This document shows, in pieces, positions 34,290-47,538 of a stretch of 64,000 nt of DNA. The position numbers were made by a program, and so were the translations under genes. This DNA comes from Marsupella aquatica (lineage: Eukaryota; Marchantiophyta): positions 1,798,001 to 1,862,000 of the forward strand of contig OZ316895.1 in assembly GCA_973895155.1 (NCBI GenBank), written 5' to 3'. How positions within the stretch are numbered: the stretch's first letter is position 1; each line of letters begins with the position of its first letter. Below the pieces are notes generated by a model, which saw nothing but the letters and a program-made list of their open reading frames with translations, was not told where the DNA came from and ran no database searches.

Positions 34290-37200
34290 ACTCAGGTCCC
34301 ATTCGAATGCACCTAATATTTACACAGGGTGAATTACCAACAGGGCTGTATGCTTCTATATTTTCTTGGTATTCCACTGCCCCAATGTACTCCCCATGTG
34401 GCATGCAATACAAGGAGAGCATACTTGCCCTTCCCCTTGGTATCCCTGGGGAATGAGTACATTCTATAAGAACAAATATAATTGGCACAGTTCAATATAT
34501 ATTTAATGGATGCAATAGCAAGGGGATAGGGGGCAAAACTACTCTTGGCCAGGGTGGCAGGCTTTAGGGTGCATATATGAGAAGACAACCACATATATAT
34601 ATGACAACATAGTTTACATAAGGTCATTTTTTGTGTAACAATATCTTTTACTCAAAGACATATTTTGCGCAATGTCATCTTTTACACATCAACATCTTTT
34701 GAACAACATAATCTAGTCACATCTTTTGTGCAACAATATATTTCACTATGTGACAAGCAACATGACTAAACTAGGTCATCCATGTTCCCTCTCCTTCCTG
34801 GACTCGCTGTCTTTCGACTTCTCCAACTAGCTACCCCTGGTGACCCTACCCCTCTACCTGGTGAGTAGCCTTTCTGAATCACATTGAATCAGTAAGTTGT
34901 CATGATTGCAGGGAGACACCTAATAGTTAGAGTCCTTGAAAAAACAAATTCCTTGATTGGACCAACTATTTAGTTTACCCGCCAGGTACTTACTTATCGA
35001 TTTGGGGAAGGTGTGAGATGATTTGAAGGGTCGCAATTTGATGAGGGTATAATTAACTGTGTAGATGGACTTTCGCTAGAAGGTGAATTCGCAAAAGGTA
35101 TGTCCTGATGATGCCAAGGGCAGGGCTCTGGTCTAATACCCTCCATTACAAATGAAAGCAGGTCCGATCAAAAGACTAAATCATGATCGTGAGAGTTTAA
35201 ACAATAAAATATAATGTTGCCCCATGAGTGGACCAAACGGACTGAAAAATCAAAGACTACTGTACAAGTGTAAATGACAAAAAGTAAGCAAACCTCATCA
35301 GTGTGAAAATTTGCAAAAGTGTCCATTTGGTGGAGTCTGAAATCAGGATCCCTAGCTATTCCTAGGCCATACTTTATTCTGATAAATCCTTCATATCTGC
35401 GTGGGTAAGAGAAAGCCCGGACACACAATCGTCAGGTGATACAATGGTTCAAAATCAATAAACTGAATGAACATAAGAGGGCACGCGTTTCACCTGGCCA
35501 TAGGGAGACCAACTTTATGTTTCCATCTTGATTCCCCACCTTGAACTTCCCCAACCACAGATATTTTCTACGGTAGGAGAACGAGTGACAAATAGGGATG
35601 GGACACTTCACGTCAGGGACGACGAATCAGTGTCCGACATCATTCTCTTGTGGGTGGGTGGGTAGGTGGATTCAGGCGGTTTGGGGCAAAACTGAGGAAG
35701 GGGGACTATACCATCGTGGGAAAGGGGACTTTTAGGAACTCGCGGACCAATTTGTGGGAGGCGAATGATGAGACTTTGGCGTGACATTAACAAAGGGCGT
35801 GCCGGGACCAAACTTTCTCATAAACATTTTGCACCATCTGCGTGGGGGAATTGACGGGAGTCTACTGCTGTGTGGCTGACTACAACTTCGCGGGACGAAT
35901 TTGATGTATAGACTTGACCGTCTCGCTGGGTACTTCTTGGGAATCTGAGAGATCGACGAGATGCTGGGGCTGTGGACTCGGACTCCGTCTCGGGCAGCAG
36001 ACTGAGGATTCCTCACAAAGCTTTTTAGTCCTCGTTGATTTCTTTCCTGGATTTAATGCCTCTTGTTCCCTGGATTGCTTTGGTTTTTCTTGTTAGTTTG
36101 ATTTGTTGGTTTCGATTGCACCAGTTTACTCATGAGAAAAGTAAACCAAAGGCAGCCCTGCCTTCGGTCACTTTTGTAGTGGTTTACGCCCATCGTGGTT
36201 GAATGTCTTCTTTGCTCCTTTCTGCGTGCTTGCGCGCGGTGTCTAAGGCGCCTATCACTTGTTCTCTCAAGTCCCTCGTCATGACCCAGTGTTGTTCCAC
36301 ATTCAATCGATGGCCTCACCTTCTTGCTCCTACGATCGTCTGGTAGATGGTGCAAGTGAAAAGTCCCTGATTAGAGGGTTGCATTGGTTTTAAAACCTAT
36401 GTTTACAGGTTATTTTGACAAAAGCAACGATGAAGATTCTAGTGAAAGCACAAGATAGCGAATGCACGAATTAGATCTTATCGAACTAGTTGCAGTTAAC
36501 TGGTAATGGTTAACTTTGGGCTCTCCTTCACCTACCTTGGCCTCATTTACTATAGAAAGCAATTTGTTGCAATAGCACGGGAAGTACAGCGCGAGCAGGG
36601 CAGCGAAGAGAAAGGAACCAGTCCTGGACCCAAGCAGAAGTGGCAACAGAGGATCCTAGCTCTTAACTCTTACTCAACACAGAATGAAACAGAAGAAAGA
36701 GAAGTTAGTACTTTTCTTTCTTTCTTTTTCTCTATTTCAGAATCCTCACGCTCTGCAAACCTCGTAATTATCCTTCTCGTTGTTTCCAAAGCCCCATCTT
36801 TCGTCCAGTCGAATCATTTTCTCTGCCAAGTGGGAACGGTACTTGAAGATCCTTCCACCTCCAAATCGAGTTCAACAACAAAGGAAAGAAAACATGTTTG
36901 TAGGCTAGTAAGTAAAAATGCTCAAGGTTTGCCACTGATTGGAAGCTTGCACAGGACCGGTTTACAGTAGCTTGTACGGCTGATTCTAGAAACCAATTGA
37001 ACATCCTTATGTGAACCACTTTCCATTCAATCAATGTCCTGAAAACGATGTTTGGATATTCATGCTCGCACTCTCCTGTTGTCTCTGCTATTTCACTTTT
37101 GGAATTGCTCGGACAGCCAATCTAATCTCCCATTTTTCCGATCTATACTGCTGCTATAATTTAGACTCTTTTGACTTTGGCAGCTGGACATTCCAGAGTG

Positions 37201-39069
37201 TGAGGTAAATTGGAGTGGATCAAGAATGAGATTTGCGGATTTCTGATAGTGCAACTCATCAGGTCCAGCTTAACTACTCGTTTGTGACTAGCACGATTGA
37301 AGAATGGTTCGAAGACACATCAATAACATCATTGCTAATGATCATTTTGTGCAGCTGAAGAGAAACAGCTCCTGCGAATGAATAGAATTGACAATTCAAG
37401 ATGCCACAAACTAATGCAAAACTTTGGAAACATATGGATTTGCGAGTTGCTGCATTTTTTTGTTGGAGGAAAGCAACTTTGGAGGGTGAGAAACCTTGTT
37501 GTGTCTCGAATGCAAATTTAATTATCAAATAAATTCCAATACAAAAGGTAAATACAGGCTCCGCAACCAGATATATCGCCATGATGTCAGCATGCACATG
37601 GCAGATCCTCCAGACTAGTGATACCTAAGTAGTACGAAGTCTGTTGCAAAAGCTGGCAAACAACGACAAATAATGTATTTCAGTAACTTCAGCGCTCATA
37701 AGCCAATAGGAACTAAATCCATCTGGTAAACCAACTCGATCAGAATGTCCAGCATTCTATTAAAAGCTAGAGATGCACTTTGACGGCGTGAAACTGAAGT
37801 ACTTATATATAAAAGTGTGTTCCCAGCACACACTATCGTTCCTACTATCTAAGGCAGCTATCCTGAGTGCATAGGAATAACTGGAGGCAAGAAAATTTTT
37901 AATCTCGTTGGCTTGAAGCAAAATGAAGATGAGTGGCATAGAACTATTCCGAACTGCTGTCCACAACTTGCTCCTTGGCTCACTGAAGGTCACCGGCTCC
38001 TTCTGTCCTCCATAACATTTATGTTAGCATCGGGGTTAGCATACGAATCTAACGAGCATGAGAAATTGGGAGGGCCATCATAACGCAGGTACTTCATAAG
38101 AAGCTTATGTTTATCCCCAAGCTATGTACAGTAACGGTCCTACAGCAAATAAAGATAAACCTTGCATCAAACTTTATCTTAATCCTTTTTAAAATCTCAT
38201 TGGCGGGCATTGTTTTTTTTTCAAGTATTTGAACACACCAATGGAGTAAGATCCTGTGATGCGGAACTGGATGCCGAAATGTATCATCACGACTGTCTTT
38301 GCATTTAATCGGCTTCCAGGCTACCTTCTTCAATGATTATGAAATGCAGGTTGTCCCGATTTGAACGGAGTTGCGTGAGTGGCCCGTGGAAGACTTAAGA
38401 TTCGCTTGTTAATCAAACTTGGTAGAACTTTGAGACTTGATCATTGATTGGCTAGCTAATTCGAGCAAAATATTCCAATGTCGAGAATCGTAGCTTAAGA
38501 CTGAACGAACTCTTGCTTGCTCCACTGCTGGAAATTGATTTGCATAAAAAAATCCGAATGCAAAGCAATATTAATTGGTAGACTCCTTGAAAACCGGATC
38601 CAAGATTTTAATTGCAGGTTACAAACTTCAAAAACTGCTTGGTTTTTTGCGCTCACATGTTCTTAATAATCACAATTTTTCATCGTGGTTTTGGGGTTGG
38701 ATGCAGATAGTTTTACTCAGTTGAATTATACAATATGTGACCTTCATACCGACAGAAAGAACTTTTGGGATACGGTGAATTGATAACATATTTCTCCGAG
38801 CACAACGGAGAATGAAATTCCGGAAAATCCCAAGTTTACGACGATAGCTGATAATAAGTGCGACGCGTGACATTTTTACACCTCAACCATTATATGAAAA
38901 GAAGGGCTAAGAAACCTGGCAAGGCTCAGTTGCCAAACGAGTGGAGGACTTTCGTGTGGACCTTCTACCCTGCTTCAGATATTGAAGTCCTCAAGGAAGA
39001 TCATGAAGCACAGGTCCTATCAGTTGCTCTAACTCAATGACACAGAGTTGAAGGGTTCACAACCTTAAC
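34290..39069. other. Intergenic, gene-poor
   Basis: I find no gene I can name. Frames at 35608-36016 (minus, Pro/Ser-rich) and 36506-36970 (plus, one hydrophobic span then basic residues) lack family similarity. The second could be an exon of an unrecognised gene, but I see no partner exons. The remainder is AT-rich. Confidence 0.35.
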
Positions 39070-39390
39070 GTATTTATAAAATTCTGGATCCTGGAAAGAG
39101 TTATCTATGTCTATCTTTGATCTAAAACGATCTCCAGTCAGTCGTTGAAAGTACTCTCTGTCAGTTCAAGTTTTGACACAATGACTCCAACAGTTACACA
39201 AGTCTTAGCTATTCTTTATAAGATTCTGGATTCTGGAAAGAGTTATCTATGTCTATCTTTGAATTCAAACGATTTCCAGTCAGTGGTTGATTACAACGGA
39301 TGTGCAATCGCCACTGGAAAGCTTTCAGGAAAGTACTGTCTGGCAGTTCAAGTTGTGACTCAATGACTCCAACAGTAACACACGATTTAG
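39070..39390. repeat. Tandem duplication, period ~142
   Basis: The block with GGAAAGAGTTATCTATGTCT at 39093 recurs at 39235. TCAATGACTCCAACAGT-like and GCAGTTCAAGTT-like parts also recur in order. Copies are about 39070-39211 and 39212-39390. Confidence 0.8.
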
Positions 39391-42077
39391 CTTCTTGGGC
39401 AGAAACTTACCGTGACGCAGCGTTCGAATGAAATTCAGATTTATGTCATGCTGATCATGTGTCATTTATAATTCGTAAATCAGTTCTCACTCCCTCATCG
39501 TGTCTCTTCTTCACCGTTTACGGAGGTGATCTTGATTATCTACATCCTCGGGCGAATAGAAACCTCGACACACTCCAGATAATGTGTGATCACAACAAAC
39601 ATAATCGGGTGCTTTACAGATAAGCACATGTCAAAACCAGGGCCCTAACCAAACTTGTGTGGTCACAATAGACTGAACTAATATCTAGGGTTCATACCAT
39701 TCTGACGATATGTTCCGACAATAGGTTCTAGGGGCCATTTTGGGGACACAACTAAAGCGTACCTAATAGGGTACATAGACTATGGGGAGTAATCAAATGT
39801 AAAAACTCCCCGCAACAAGGAACAATCTGCAAATTATGGGAGCCTGTAAATTTTGGATTAAAATGTTGGAGAGGCTCCTCAATTTCAGTCTATCCCTATC
39901 TACAGGATATCTCCATGAATATTCTTTTAGAAGTGCATCAGGTTTTAACGCTTACAGTTTTCTTTTTTACATTTTTGAAAACTCAGGGAGTGCTGCATAT
40001 TTTTTGGCCATCTCCCTCCAAACTTAAACCCGGACTGCTGTGAGACCGCCTGCATGTTATGTTTATGATCCCCTATTACAACTTCATTGGAGCTTCGGGC
40101 CTGGGAAAGATGCATGCTCACACATCCTGCCAAACTTTGACCCTGGCATAGGCCTGGCAAACAGTGCACATGCTCTTACACCCTCTTAAATTGCTCCCAT
40201 GTGCAACTCAATAGTGTCTTGGAGCATCAGTCACGCTGCTACTAGAGATCACTATGTATCACTCTGCTGCAGAATAAAAATGCCAAATTAGAAGACAAGG
40301 TACTAAAGGCAAAACAACCCAATAAAGGGAAAGGAAAAGCAACCCAATAAAGAGAAAGGAGAAAGATAGGCCAAAGGGGTCAAACAAAGGCATAAAAGTC
40401 CCCCCCACAACAACCAAGGAACCAAAAAAATTGAAGAACCGATTAACAGTAGCACACGACGAGAGCCCAGAGGTCATCCTACTGGGCAACAAACTGAAAG
40501 GCCTGGTACAGACGAGTGGTAGACATTGAATGCCAAAGAAAATAGGCTGTATCTCGGACATTTCTAGCGAATGTTCTATCTGATCCTACGTAAATGCTAA
40601 TTGCCTTGTTTATGAGTGAAGAAATCCGATTGCACTTTTTCCCGGTCAGGCACCCGGTCCGAAGACTGAGGTAGACATATATACCTTCACCCGAATAAGT
40701 TTGGAAACTATCCAATGAGAGAAGACCTCCAGACAACCACGGTAGAGCTTTATGGCTGTTGGTAACAAAGCTTGTGTGATCGGAGCCATGAATTGTAATA
40801 GCTGATGGTTGGGATCACAAAGAAATGTACGGATATTCCCTCGATTGATGCGTTTTCGAAGGATTACAAATCTGAGACTAAACCAACACCAACCAACCAC
40901 GACTGTCAAAAATGACACCTGGAGAAAGTACGGACGATGGATGCTGTATAGTTCCTGTGACCTGTGAGTTACCTAACACAGACAAAATGCCCTGCTCAAC
41001 CTGTTTGTCGTTGTTATACAATGAGACCTGCCAAGCAACCATTCATTTTCTTGTGTTTTAAAATTGACCAAGGCGGTGACTAGCTCTCTGAAACAGGCAG
41101 GCACTTTAAGGTACGGTAAGGTACGGATAGTAAGGAAATCTAGTTATGGAGTATTGATAGTTAGTTATAATACTTTCTGGCAAATGCTCCCCATTCTGCA
41201 TTCTATGGTGACAAATGACGCAATTTAAAATAAAAAATTAGTCTCTAAGTATCATTTGCTTGCCTAGTTTTCAGGGTAGGGATTGGCAAATTTTAGCCTA
41301 CTAAAAAACTGACTGGTGCCAAGTGTAGGGGCTCGGTTACACCCATTTCCTTGCACTGATATCACATTGGAATTACTCAGTGAGTGTTATAAATTAACCA
41401 GGGTGAGAAGACAGACCACTTGGTCACAAAAAGATTGAAGCAATCTTCCTTGTCACTGTATTCTTCTACTCCATACCACCCCTAAAGACATGACCACGGC
41501 ACCCTTAACACTTCCCACACACTGTATGCTACATTCAGGTCCCAATATCGGTCTTCACTTGATCCAGCTAATCACATTGCAGGTACGTATTGAGAACTTT
41601 GCACGTAATTTGCAACTATAAGGATTCTTATAAGTGTAATTCTTCAAACACATGGTTGGACTAATTGGTAACTTCATATGTTTCAGTTATCCAGAAATTG
41701 CAATTATCAGTTAGGCTTACCCAAAGAAAGTTTGTCTTATTTGTGGAACATTTTTTGCACTAATCAGGTACTGAGAGAAGCTGGTGCACACTTTTGTTCC
41801 ATAAAAAGCTTGTTAGTGATTGAGTGTACACATAAACTCAAGGAAGCATTCCTAATGATCATTTTGTAGGAAACAGATACAGTAGGCTGATGTTGGTTAC
41901 ATTTTATGACTTCAATAGCAACGTCAATGGTGTGTTCTGGCTTGTAGTCCTTGAGGGTGTCCGTTTTGAAATGTTTTCCTTTGCCCAGCACTATAGTGTG
42001 TACTAGAGGCTTATAACCCTTTCCAGATATTTCTCGTTCAGAAAAGTAAGTTTGCAAGGGTTATCCTTCACCAAAGA
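39391..42077. other. Intergenic, no gene seen
   Basis: AT-rich spacer with short overlapping frames only. A small GGTACGGTAA duplication lies near 41111. Nothing else is supported. Confidence 0.4.
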
Positions 42078-42255
42078 TTGCAAGTACGTTGCCTGGCTTA
42101 CACTCTTGGGTTGCGTTTCCTTTTCAGTATCCCCCAGACAAAAAACAAACAATTCTGCATTTCTCTAATCACCAGATTTGCAAGCGAATTACCTTGCCTG
42201 CACTCTATGGTTGGGTTTCCAATAGAAAACAATTCTGCATACAACAGGCTCATCC
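42078..42255. repeat. Imperfect ~100-bp direct duplication
   Basis: TTGCAAGTACGTTGCCTGGC at about 42077 and TTGCAAGCGAATTACCTTGCCTGC at about 42177 each lead through a CACTCT...GGTTG motif to AACAATTCTGCAT. The second copy is shorter. Confidence 0.65.
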
Positions 42256-43750
42256 TAAAAAACTTTGTAGTTATTTTGTCCAACCTGTAATTTCCTATAG
42301 TGCTTTGTCCATCCTGTAACTTCCATTAGTTATTTTGTCCAACCAATCCAGCTTCTCACTCATATGACCACTTAGAGAGGGAGATACAGGAGGGCATCTC
42401 ACATATGGCCAGTTGCGGGAAATTTGAGCGCCTGGGAGTATCGGCGCCCGGGCCTGCAGACAGGACTGGTCGGGCACCGATTGTGGTGCCCAACCAGTCA
42501 TGCCCGGGACAGTTACACTGGAAATCCCCGCCCGACTGCGATTAGCCCTTCATGCAAAACAGCACAGGGAGCAGCATCTCGTCGACTCTGCGGCATCTTC
42601 ACCCGTGACCCATCTCAGAATTGACTACCCCAAAATTTCTTGGCCCGCATCAACACTATCGCAGTGCGCCCGACTTGGTCTCGAGTCGCCCGTGTTTGAA
42701 TTTTTTTTCCATAATTGAGACGCCCTAATAAATGTCTCCTCCAATGAGATAGAGGAGAGCAAAAAGCTACCTCTAAGCCTTTGTTTTGCGTTTTCACCAT
42801 GGCAATCTCACTTCCCCCGTGTGACCTTGCATAATAATTATAACGAGAGTAGGAAATGCACGATTATTGAGTGACGATTGACGCTTGCCGCATGACCCCA
42901 GATCCCCATCGGTCGTCCGTAAACACGACATTACTGCCGTTAACCTGTACCAATCACCTGACCCGTTATCGAGTGCGGATCTGAACAATCGATGGCTCAA
43001 AGGAAAAGAAATTGCTGGGATATTCTCCACGATCCTTGGAAAAATCCTCAGTCTCCAACCAAAACCCAAAACGCTGCCAGTCCGCCAGGGTTTGCCGTCA
43101 CGACAAGCTAACCGCGAAACCACGGCCATATGAGGCAGGCCCATTATCCCGGGTCCCAATAGTTTTAATCTTCACCGTTGAACTGATCCCCGAACGGCTC
43201 CGATAAGAAGATACGGAATCAATTCTTAATTTCGTGGTCTCCTGGCTACGCGCGATAACGAGTGCCTGTGTTCCAAAGTTTCTGCGCGGAGGATTGACCT
43301 GAACCGTCGATCTTCATTATCGCGGTGTATTCAGGAAGATTCTGAGGATATTACTTGAAAGCGCTTATTGAATGTCGTATTTGAGGGCAAGATTCTACAG
43401 TATGATGCGAGGCAGTCTGTGGTAGTCAGTACGGAAGAAGAACGAGCGGAAAGGAGATCCAATTGCGGATCCCGGAGAATTTCCTCCGAAATGCTGTCCA
43501 GAGCTTGCTTTTCCATTGAATCGTAGGGATGGAGAGGGGAGGCTGGCGATTGGGAAGAGCGCTTGGAATATCCACAGGAGCACAGGCTGGAACGGGCGCG
43601 AGAAAGTAATCTGCAAAGGAGGAAGAAGAGGCAGAGTGGAGTTCACAAATTTTTGCACTTGTAGGTTTTCGTCGAGGGTGGCGTGAGCTGGGCCAGGATT
43701 AAGATTGCCGAGAGTGGTCATAAAAAATAAAGGTAGTGCATACATCGATC
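42256..43750. other. Spacer and SQD2 upstream region
   Basis: No gene seen. G+C content rises from about 42400 and the stretch leads into the SQD2 start. It includes the probable promoter and 5' leader of SQD2, but I could not pick a convincing TATA box. Several short frames occur on both strands. Confidence 0.4.
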
Positions 43751-45496
43751 ATGGTTCCCACAGTTGCTTCATCTCCATACTCTTTGGGGTGTGGGGGTTC
43801 TGCCACGAGCGGCTTTGTCGGTGCTGCGATTGTAGAACGAGGGAGGAGATCGAGGTCTAGATCGTGCTGCACAGGAGCTTCTTGTTCAGTGAGCAGCGAT
43901 CCCGCGCGGGTTTGTATGTCGGATACAGCTTCTCTGAGAACCAGCAATCTAGTGTCGTCTTTGGATTTGGCTCCATCGAGATGTAGAAATTTCGAGTCGG
44001 TGAGGGTGAGATCGGAGAAAAGAATTGACAGGTCAGTGTCGTGCGGGTTGGGACGTGGTAGATCCCTCAGTGTATCATTCCGGAACGACCTCCTGCGATA
44101 TGCTAAGCAAAGGCTGGGTGCCTCTTCCTCATCGGCAAGAAGTATGAGCGACGAATTAGGAACGAGAGAGGAGTTGCAGCGGAGGACAGATGTGGCATAT
44201 AAGATGGCGGAAGACGATGAATTGTTGTTTCCACTAATAGACACTGAACGGGCTGAGCATGCGAAGGAGTGGGCACACCAACCTCGGCGAATCGCTCTGT
44301 TCGTTGAACCTTCGCCTTTCGCCTACATATGTGGATATAAAAATCGGTTTCAAAATTTTATTAGATACCTGCGGGAGATGGGGGACGAGGTATTGATCGT
44401 TACCACAGATAAGGGCGTGCCTTCGGAATTTTATGGTGCTAAGGTGATCGGGTCATGGAGCTTTCCTTGTCCGTGGTACGAAAATTTGTTTCTATCTTTG
44501 GCGTTGAGCCCTCGCATATATCGTGAGGTTGCTGCGTTCAAGCCAGACATCATTCATGCTTCGTCACCAGGAATTATGGTTTTCGGGGCTCTCATAATCG
44601 CTAAGCTGCTCAGTGCTCCTATTGTGATGTCCTACCATACTCACGTTCCAATGTACATCCCTAAATATACATTCAGTTGGTTGGTCACTCCAATGTGGTG
44701 GGTCATTCGCTTGCTGCACAGAGCAGCGGATTGGACTTTAGTTGTGTCGCAGGTTTTGGGTAAGGAGCTAAAGAATAAAGGCGCTGCAGCTGCCGACAGA
44801 ATTGGAGTTTGGAGTAAGGGAGTGGACTCCGAGAGCTTTCATCCCCGTTTTAAAAGTTATGAAAAGCGATTCGAGCTCACGAAAGGGCATCCCGAAACTC
44901 CTCTTATAGTCCATGTTGGTCGATTGGGGGCAGAGAAGAACCTGGATTTCCTGAAGAAAGTCATGGAGCAGATTCCCGAAGCACACCTTGCTTTCGTCGG
45001 TGACGGGCCTTACAGGAAGGACCTCGAAAAAATGTTCGAAGGCACCAAGGTCACATTCACCGGCATGCTGTCCGGGGAGGAGCTTTCTCAGGCGTATGCC
45101 AGTGGCGATATTTTCATTACTCCGTCCGAAACTGAGACTTTGGGATTCGTTGTTCTAGAAGCCATGGCATCTGGCGTTCCAGTGGTAGCCGCAAGAGCCG
45201 GAGGAATCATTGACATTGTTAATAAGGAAGGGGAAACTGGCTTCCTGTACACTCCAGGTGACTTGGACGACTGTGTCTCCAAGCTCAAGGCGTTGCTTGC
45301 GTCGTCTGAATTGAGGGGAAGGATAGCCAGGGCAGCGCGCGAAGAAGTAGAGAACTTCGACTGGAAAGCTAGCACTAGGCAGGTTCGCAATGAAATGTAC
45401 ACGTCTGCTGTCTGGTTCTGGCGGAGGGGAAGGGCAAACAGGTTTTCGTGGTTCTCCAGGCATGACCAGCAGCAGCCTGCTCTTGCCTCTCCCTAA
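43751..45496 (+). CDS. SQD2: Sulfoquinovosyltransferase SQD2, plastid
   Basis: A single uninterrupted frame of 581 residues. SQD2 transfers sulfoquinovose from UDP-sulfoquinovose to diacylglycerol, the last step of sulfolipid (SQDG) synthesis at the plastid envelope; it is induced by low phosphate in known plants. Residues 1 to about 155 are rich in Ser, Arg and Ala with few acidic residues at the start, fitting a transit peptide plus variable linker. The GT-B glycosyltransferase family 4 core follows: RRIALFVEPSPFAYICGYKN, VGRLGAEKNLDFL, and the C-terminal SETETLGFVVLEAMASGVPV block with the family E-x7-E motif, then GGIIDIV and GETGFLY. I use ATG 43751; a non-ATG in-frame extension of five codons exists upstream. 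The absence of introns is notable beside the intron-rich neighbours. No breaks are seen. Confidence 0.93.
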   Translation: MVPTVASSPYSLGCGGSATSGFVGAAIVERGRRSRSRSCCTGASCSVSSDPARVCMSDTASLRTSNLVSSLDLAPSRCRNFESVRVRSEKRIDRSVSCGLGRGRSLSVSFRNDLLRYAKQRLGASSSSARSMSDELGTREELQRRTDVAYKMAEDDELLFPLIDTERAEHAKEWAHQPRRIALFVEPSPFAYICGYKNRFQNFIRYLREMGDEVLIVTTDKGVPSEFYGAKVIGSWSFPCPWYENLFLSLALSPRIYREVAAFKPDIIHASSPGIMVFGALIIAKLLSAPIVMSYHTHVPMYIPKYTFSWLVTPMWWVIRLLHRAADWTLVVSQVLGKELKNKGAAAADRIGVWSKGVDSESFHPRFKSYEKRFELTKGHPETPLIVHVGRLGAEKNLDFLKKVMEQIPEAHLAFVGDGPYRKDLEKMFEGTKVTFTGMLSGEELSQAYASGDIFITPSETETLGFVVLEAMASGVPVVAARAGGIIDIVNKEGETGFLYTPGDLDDCVSKLKALLASSELRGRIARAAREEVENFDWKASTRQVRNEMYTSAVWFWRRGRANRFSWFSRHDQQQPALASP

Positions 45497-46442
45497 AGGG
45501 TGTAGTAGTAAATTGTTTAGTAGCAGCATTGGATGATAGTCTTTGTGATAACGATTTTGCTTTCGGAATTTGTACCAAAACGAGTCTCTTATGTAAATTA
45601 CAAAAAAAAGAGTCCGCATGATCAGCAACCAGACATTGTATCGTCGGTCTCGTCCACAGCCTCTTTCGATCTTGGCCGCGCACGAATTAGTGTAGCACTT
45701 TTGCATAGTGCATTAATCCTGTAGCAATGCTTATTTTGTAGCAATCGTATACAGTAACGATACCGCGCAAGGTGTTCCCCGCCCTAACGTGGGATTTCAG
45801 CGGGAGCGTTCCTAACTGACGGAGTTTTCCAATTCCAATCGAGGAATTTCAGGTCGTCTTCGTTTTATTCATTGGCTAGGACTGTCAATTGTTCTCCTCC
45901 TTGCTCTGTATTGTAATTTCCTCCCAGGTTGTGGAAATATACGTTCCGCTCGTCTGAAAATTACGGGTGAACACACTGCAAATCCACTTGCCACAGACGA
46001 CACAAGGAACTGGATTTCTGTGTCTTACTCCAAGTGGTCTCCAGTGTGGATTGCGAAGTTTATTTTAGCAATTGTGAGAAGTTTAACCTAGGTTCCTGCC
46101 GAATTAATCTATTTTCTCCATCTCGATTGCGCCCCGAGCCCGAGCCGTTGGAAGAAGTTGGACCGGTTCACGCGGTCCCCGGGTCTGATCCCCGTTTTGT
46201 GGGCTTACCACATTGTATACTGTTTCTTATGAAGAAAGGAAATGGAACGACTCATCTATTGTAGGCATTCGTTCGACCACGTGGACCGTACCCAAAAAAG
46301 CCTTCTGGTTCGACTGTTACAAGGAGATTCCAAGCGAATTCTTATCCAGACTTGCATTCTACACAAAGTTAGCTGCAAGTTCACTGCTGTGATAGATTCG
46401 ACACAAAAGTCTTATCGAGGCATGAATAAAATTTTGTCAAAT

Positions 46443-46744
46443 ATACCTACAAGTTCAAATGTAGCTAAAAGAGTCGAAACAAAATTCAGTTCGAGGCATG
46501 AATTGCAGCTGAAGCCCGGTAGTCACTCAGCCAGAGCAATGTTGTCAGAAGGATGACAGCACAAAGTTTGAAAGATCCTGTAACTAGAAGCATACCTACA
46601 AGTTCAAATGTAGCTCAAAGAATCGAAACAAAAAATTCGGTTCGAGTCATGAATTGCAGCTGAAGTCCTGTAGTCACTCAGCCAGAGCAATGTTGTTTGA
46701 AGGATGACAACACAAAGTTTGAAAGATCCTGTAATCAGAAGCAG
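46443..46744. repeat. 149-bp tandem duplication
   Basis: Copies start ATACCTACAAGTTCAAATGT at 46443 and 46592 and run through GTAGTCACTCAGCCAGAGCA to GAAAGATCCTGTAA. Roughly 90 percent identical by eye. A shorter relative of part of the unit (ACAAAAGTCTTATCGAGGCATGAA-like) precedes it near 46400. Confidence 0.88.
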
Positions 46745-47428
46745 AACACACAAGCTGCATTAGAAGCAGAACACAAGCTTCATGCAGGCAGTTATTGCAT
46801 AGCTACCTCAAGGTCATTTTTGACCTCTTCCATGGTCGACAAGCAATCCAATTTGAATGATGATGAGACAGAATACAAGTTCGTGCAGAAGGGTTTAGTA
46901 ATGCAACTCTGCGTATCTTCAGATCGACGTCTACCAATTCGCATAAGGCCCCGCCATTTCTATACCATATCAAGAAAGCACAACCAAGAGTCTTCGTTCG
47001 CCAAATAGGTCGTCTTTGAAGTGCACGCAATTCGCATAAAGATCTCAGGCACCCGAGCGCATATTTTTACCACTTATGTCTCATTAGCGTCATTGGCAAG
47101 GAATGCTCACAGCTTCTCTTGTCTTCACGGAGATAAACATACTTCGAACATAGTGGTTTCCAAGCTACAAGTGTATACAACATGTTCTTGAAGCTCATAA
47201 ATTGATCAGTCTCGACTGACAGTTGAAGGTTACCTGTCAATGCCCCGCGCAAAGTCACCGTAACCATTTGCGACCTCAAACGTGTCGTCAATGCGATTCG
47301 GGGATACCTCCCCACCGCAACAAGCGAAGGAGATTGATGTCCAATTTCAGAAAATATGAAGATCGATTCTCCAATCGAACTAGTGCAGTTGAGGATCTCT
47401 CCTTCTGTTGCAAGGATCCTGTTGTACC

Positions 47429-47538
47429 AGTGACTCTTTTAGTGGTACCTTATGTTACTTTACTCTCATCTGACTAGAAAGCGCAGTGACTCTTTTAGTG
47501 CTACCGTGTGTTACTTTACTCTCATCTTACTAGTAAAT
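47429..47538. repeat. 55-bp tandem duplication
   Basis: CAGTGACTCTTTTAGTG starts at 47429 and again at 47484. Both copies continue to GTTACTTTACTCTCATC and then an ACTAG motif. Confidence 0.85.

Noticed and set aside
36506-36970. Plus-strand frame of 154 codons
   Set aside because: One hydrophobic stretch and a basic region but no family, no partner exons and no conserved start. Not enough to call a gene.
43699-44244. Minus-strand frame of 181 codons over SQD2
   Set aside because: Antisense to the SQD2 transit-peptide region, low complexity, no domain.
45155-45706. Minus-strand frame of 183 codons over the SQD2 end
   Set aside because: Antisense to the conserved glycosyltransferase C-terminus; no similarity of its own.
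46131-46205. GC-rich segment resembling a tRNA at first glance
   Set aside because: No acceptor stem pairing, and no A-box or B-box consensus at the right spacing.
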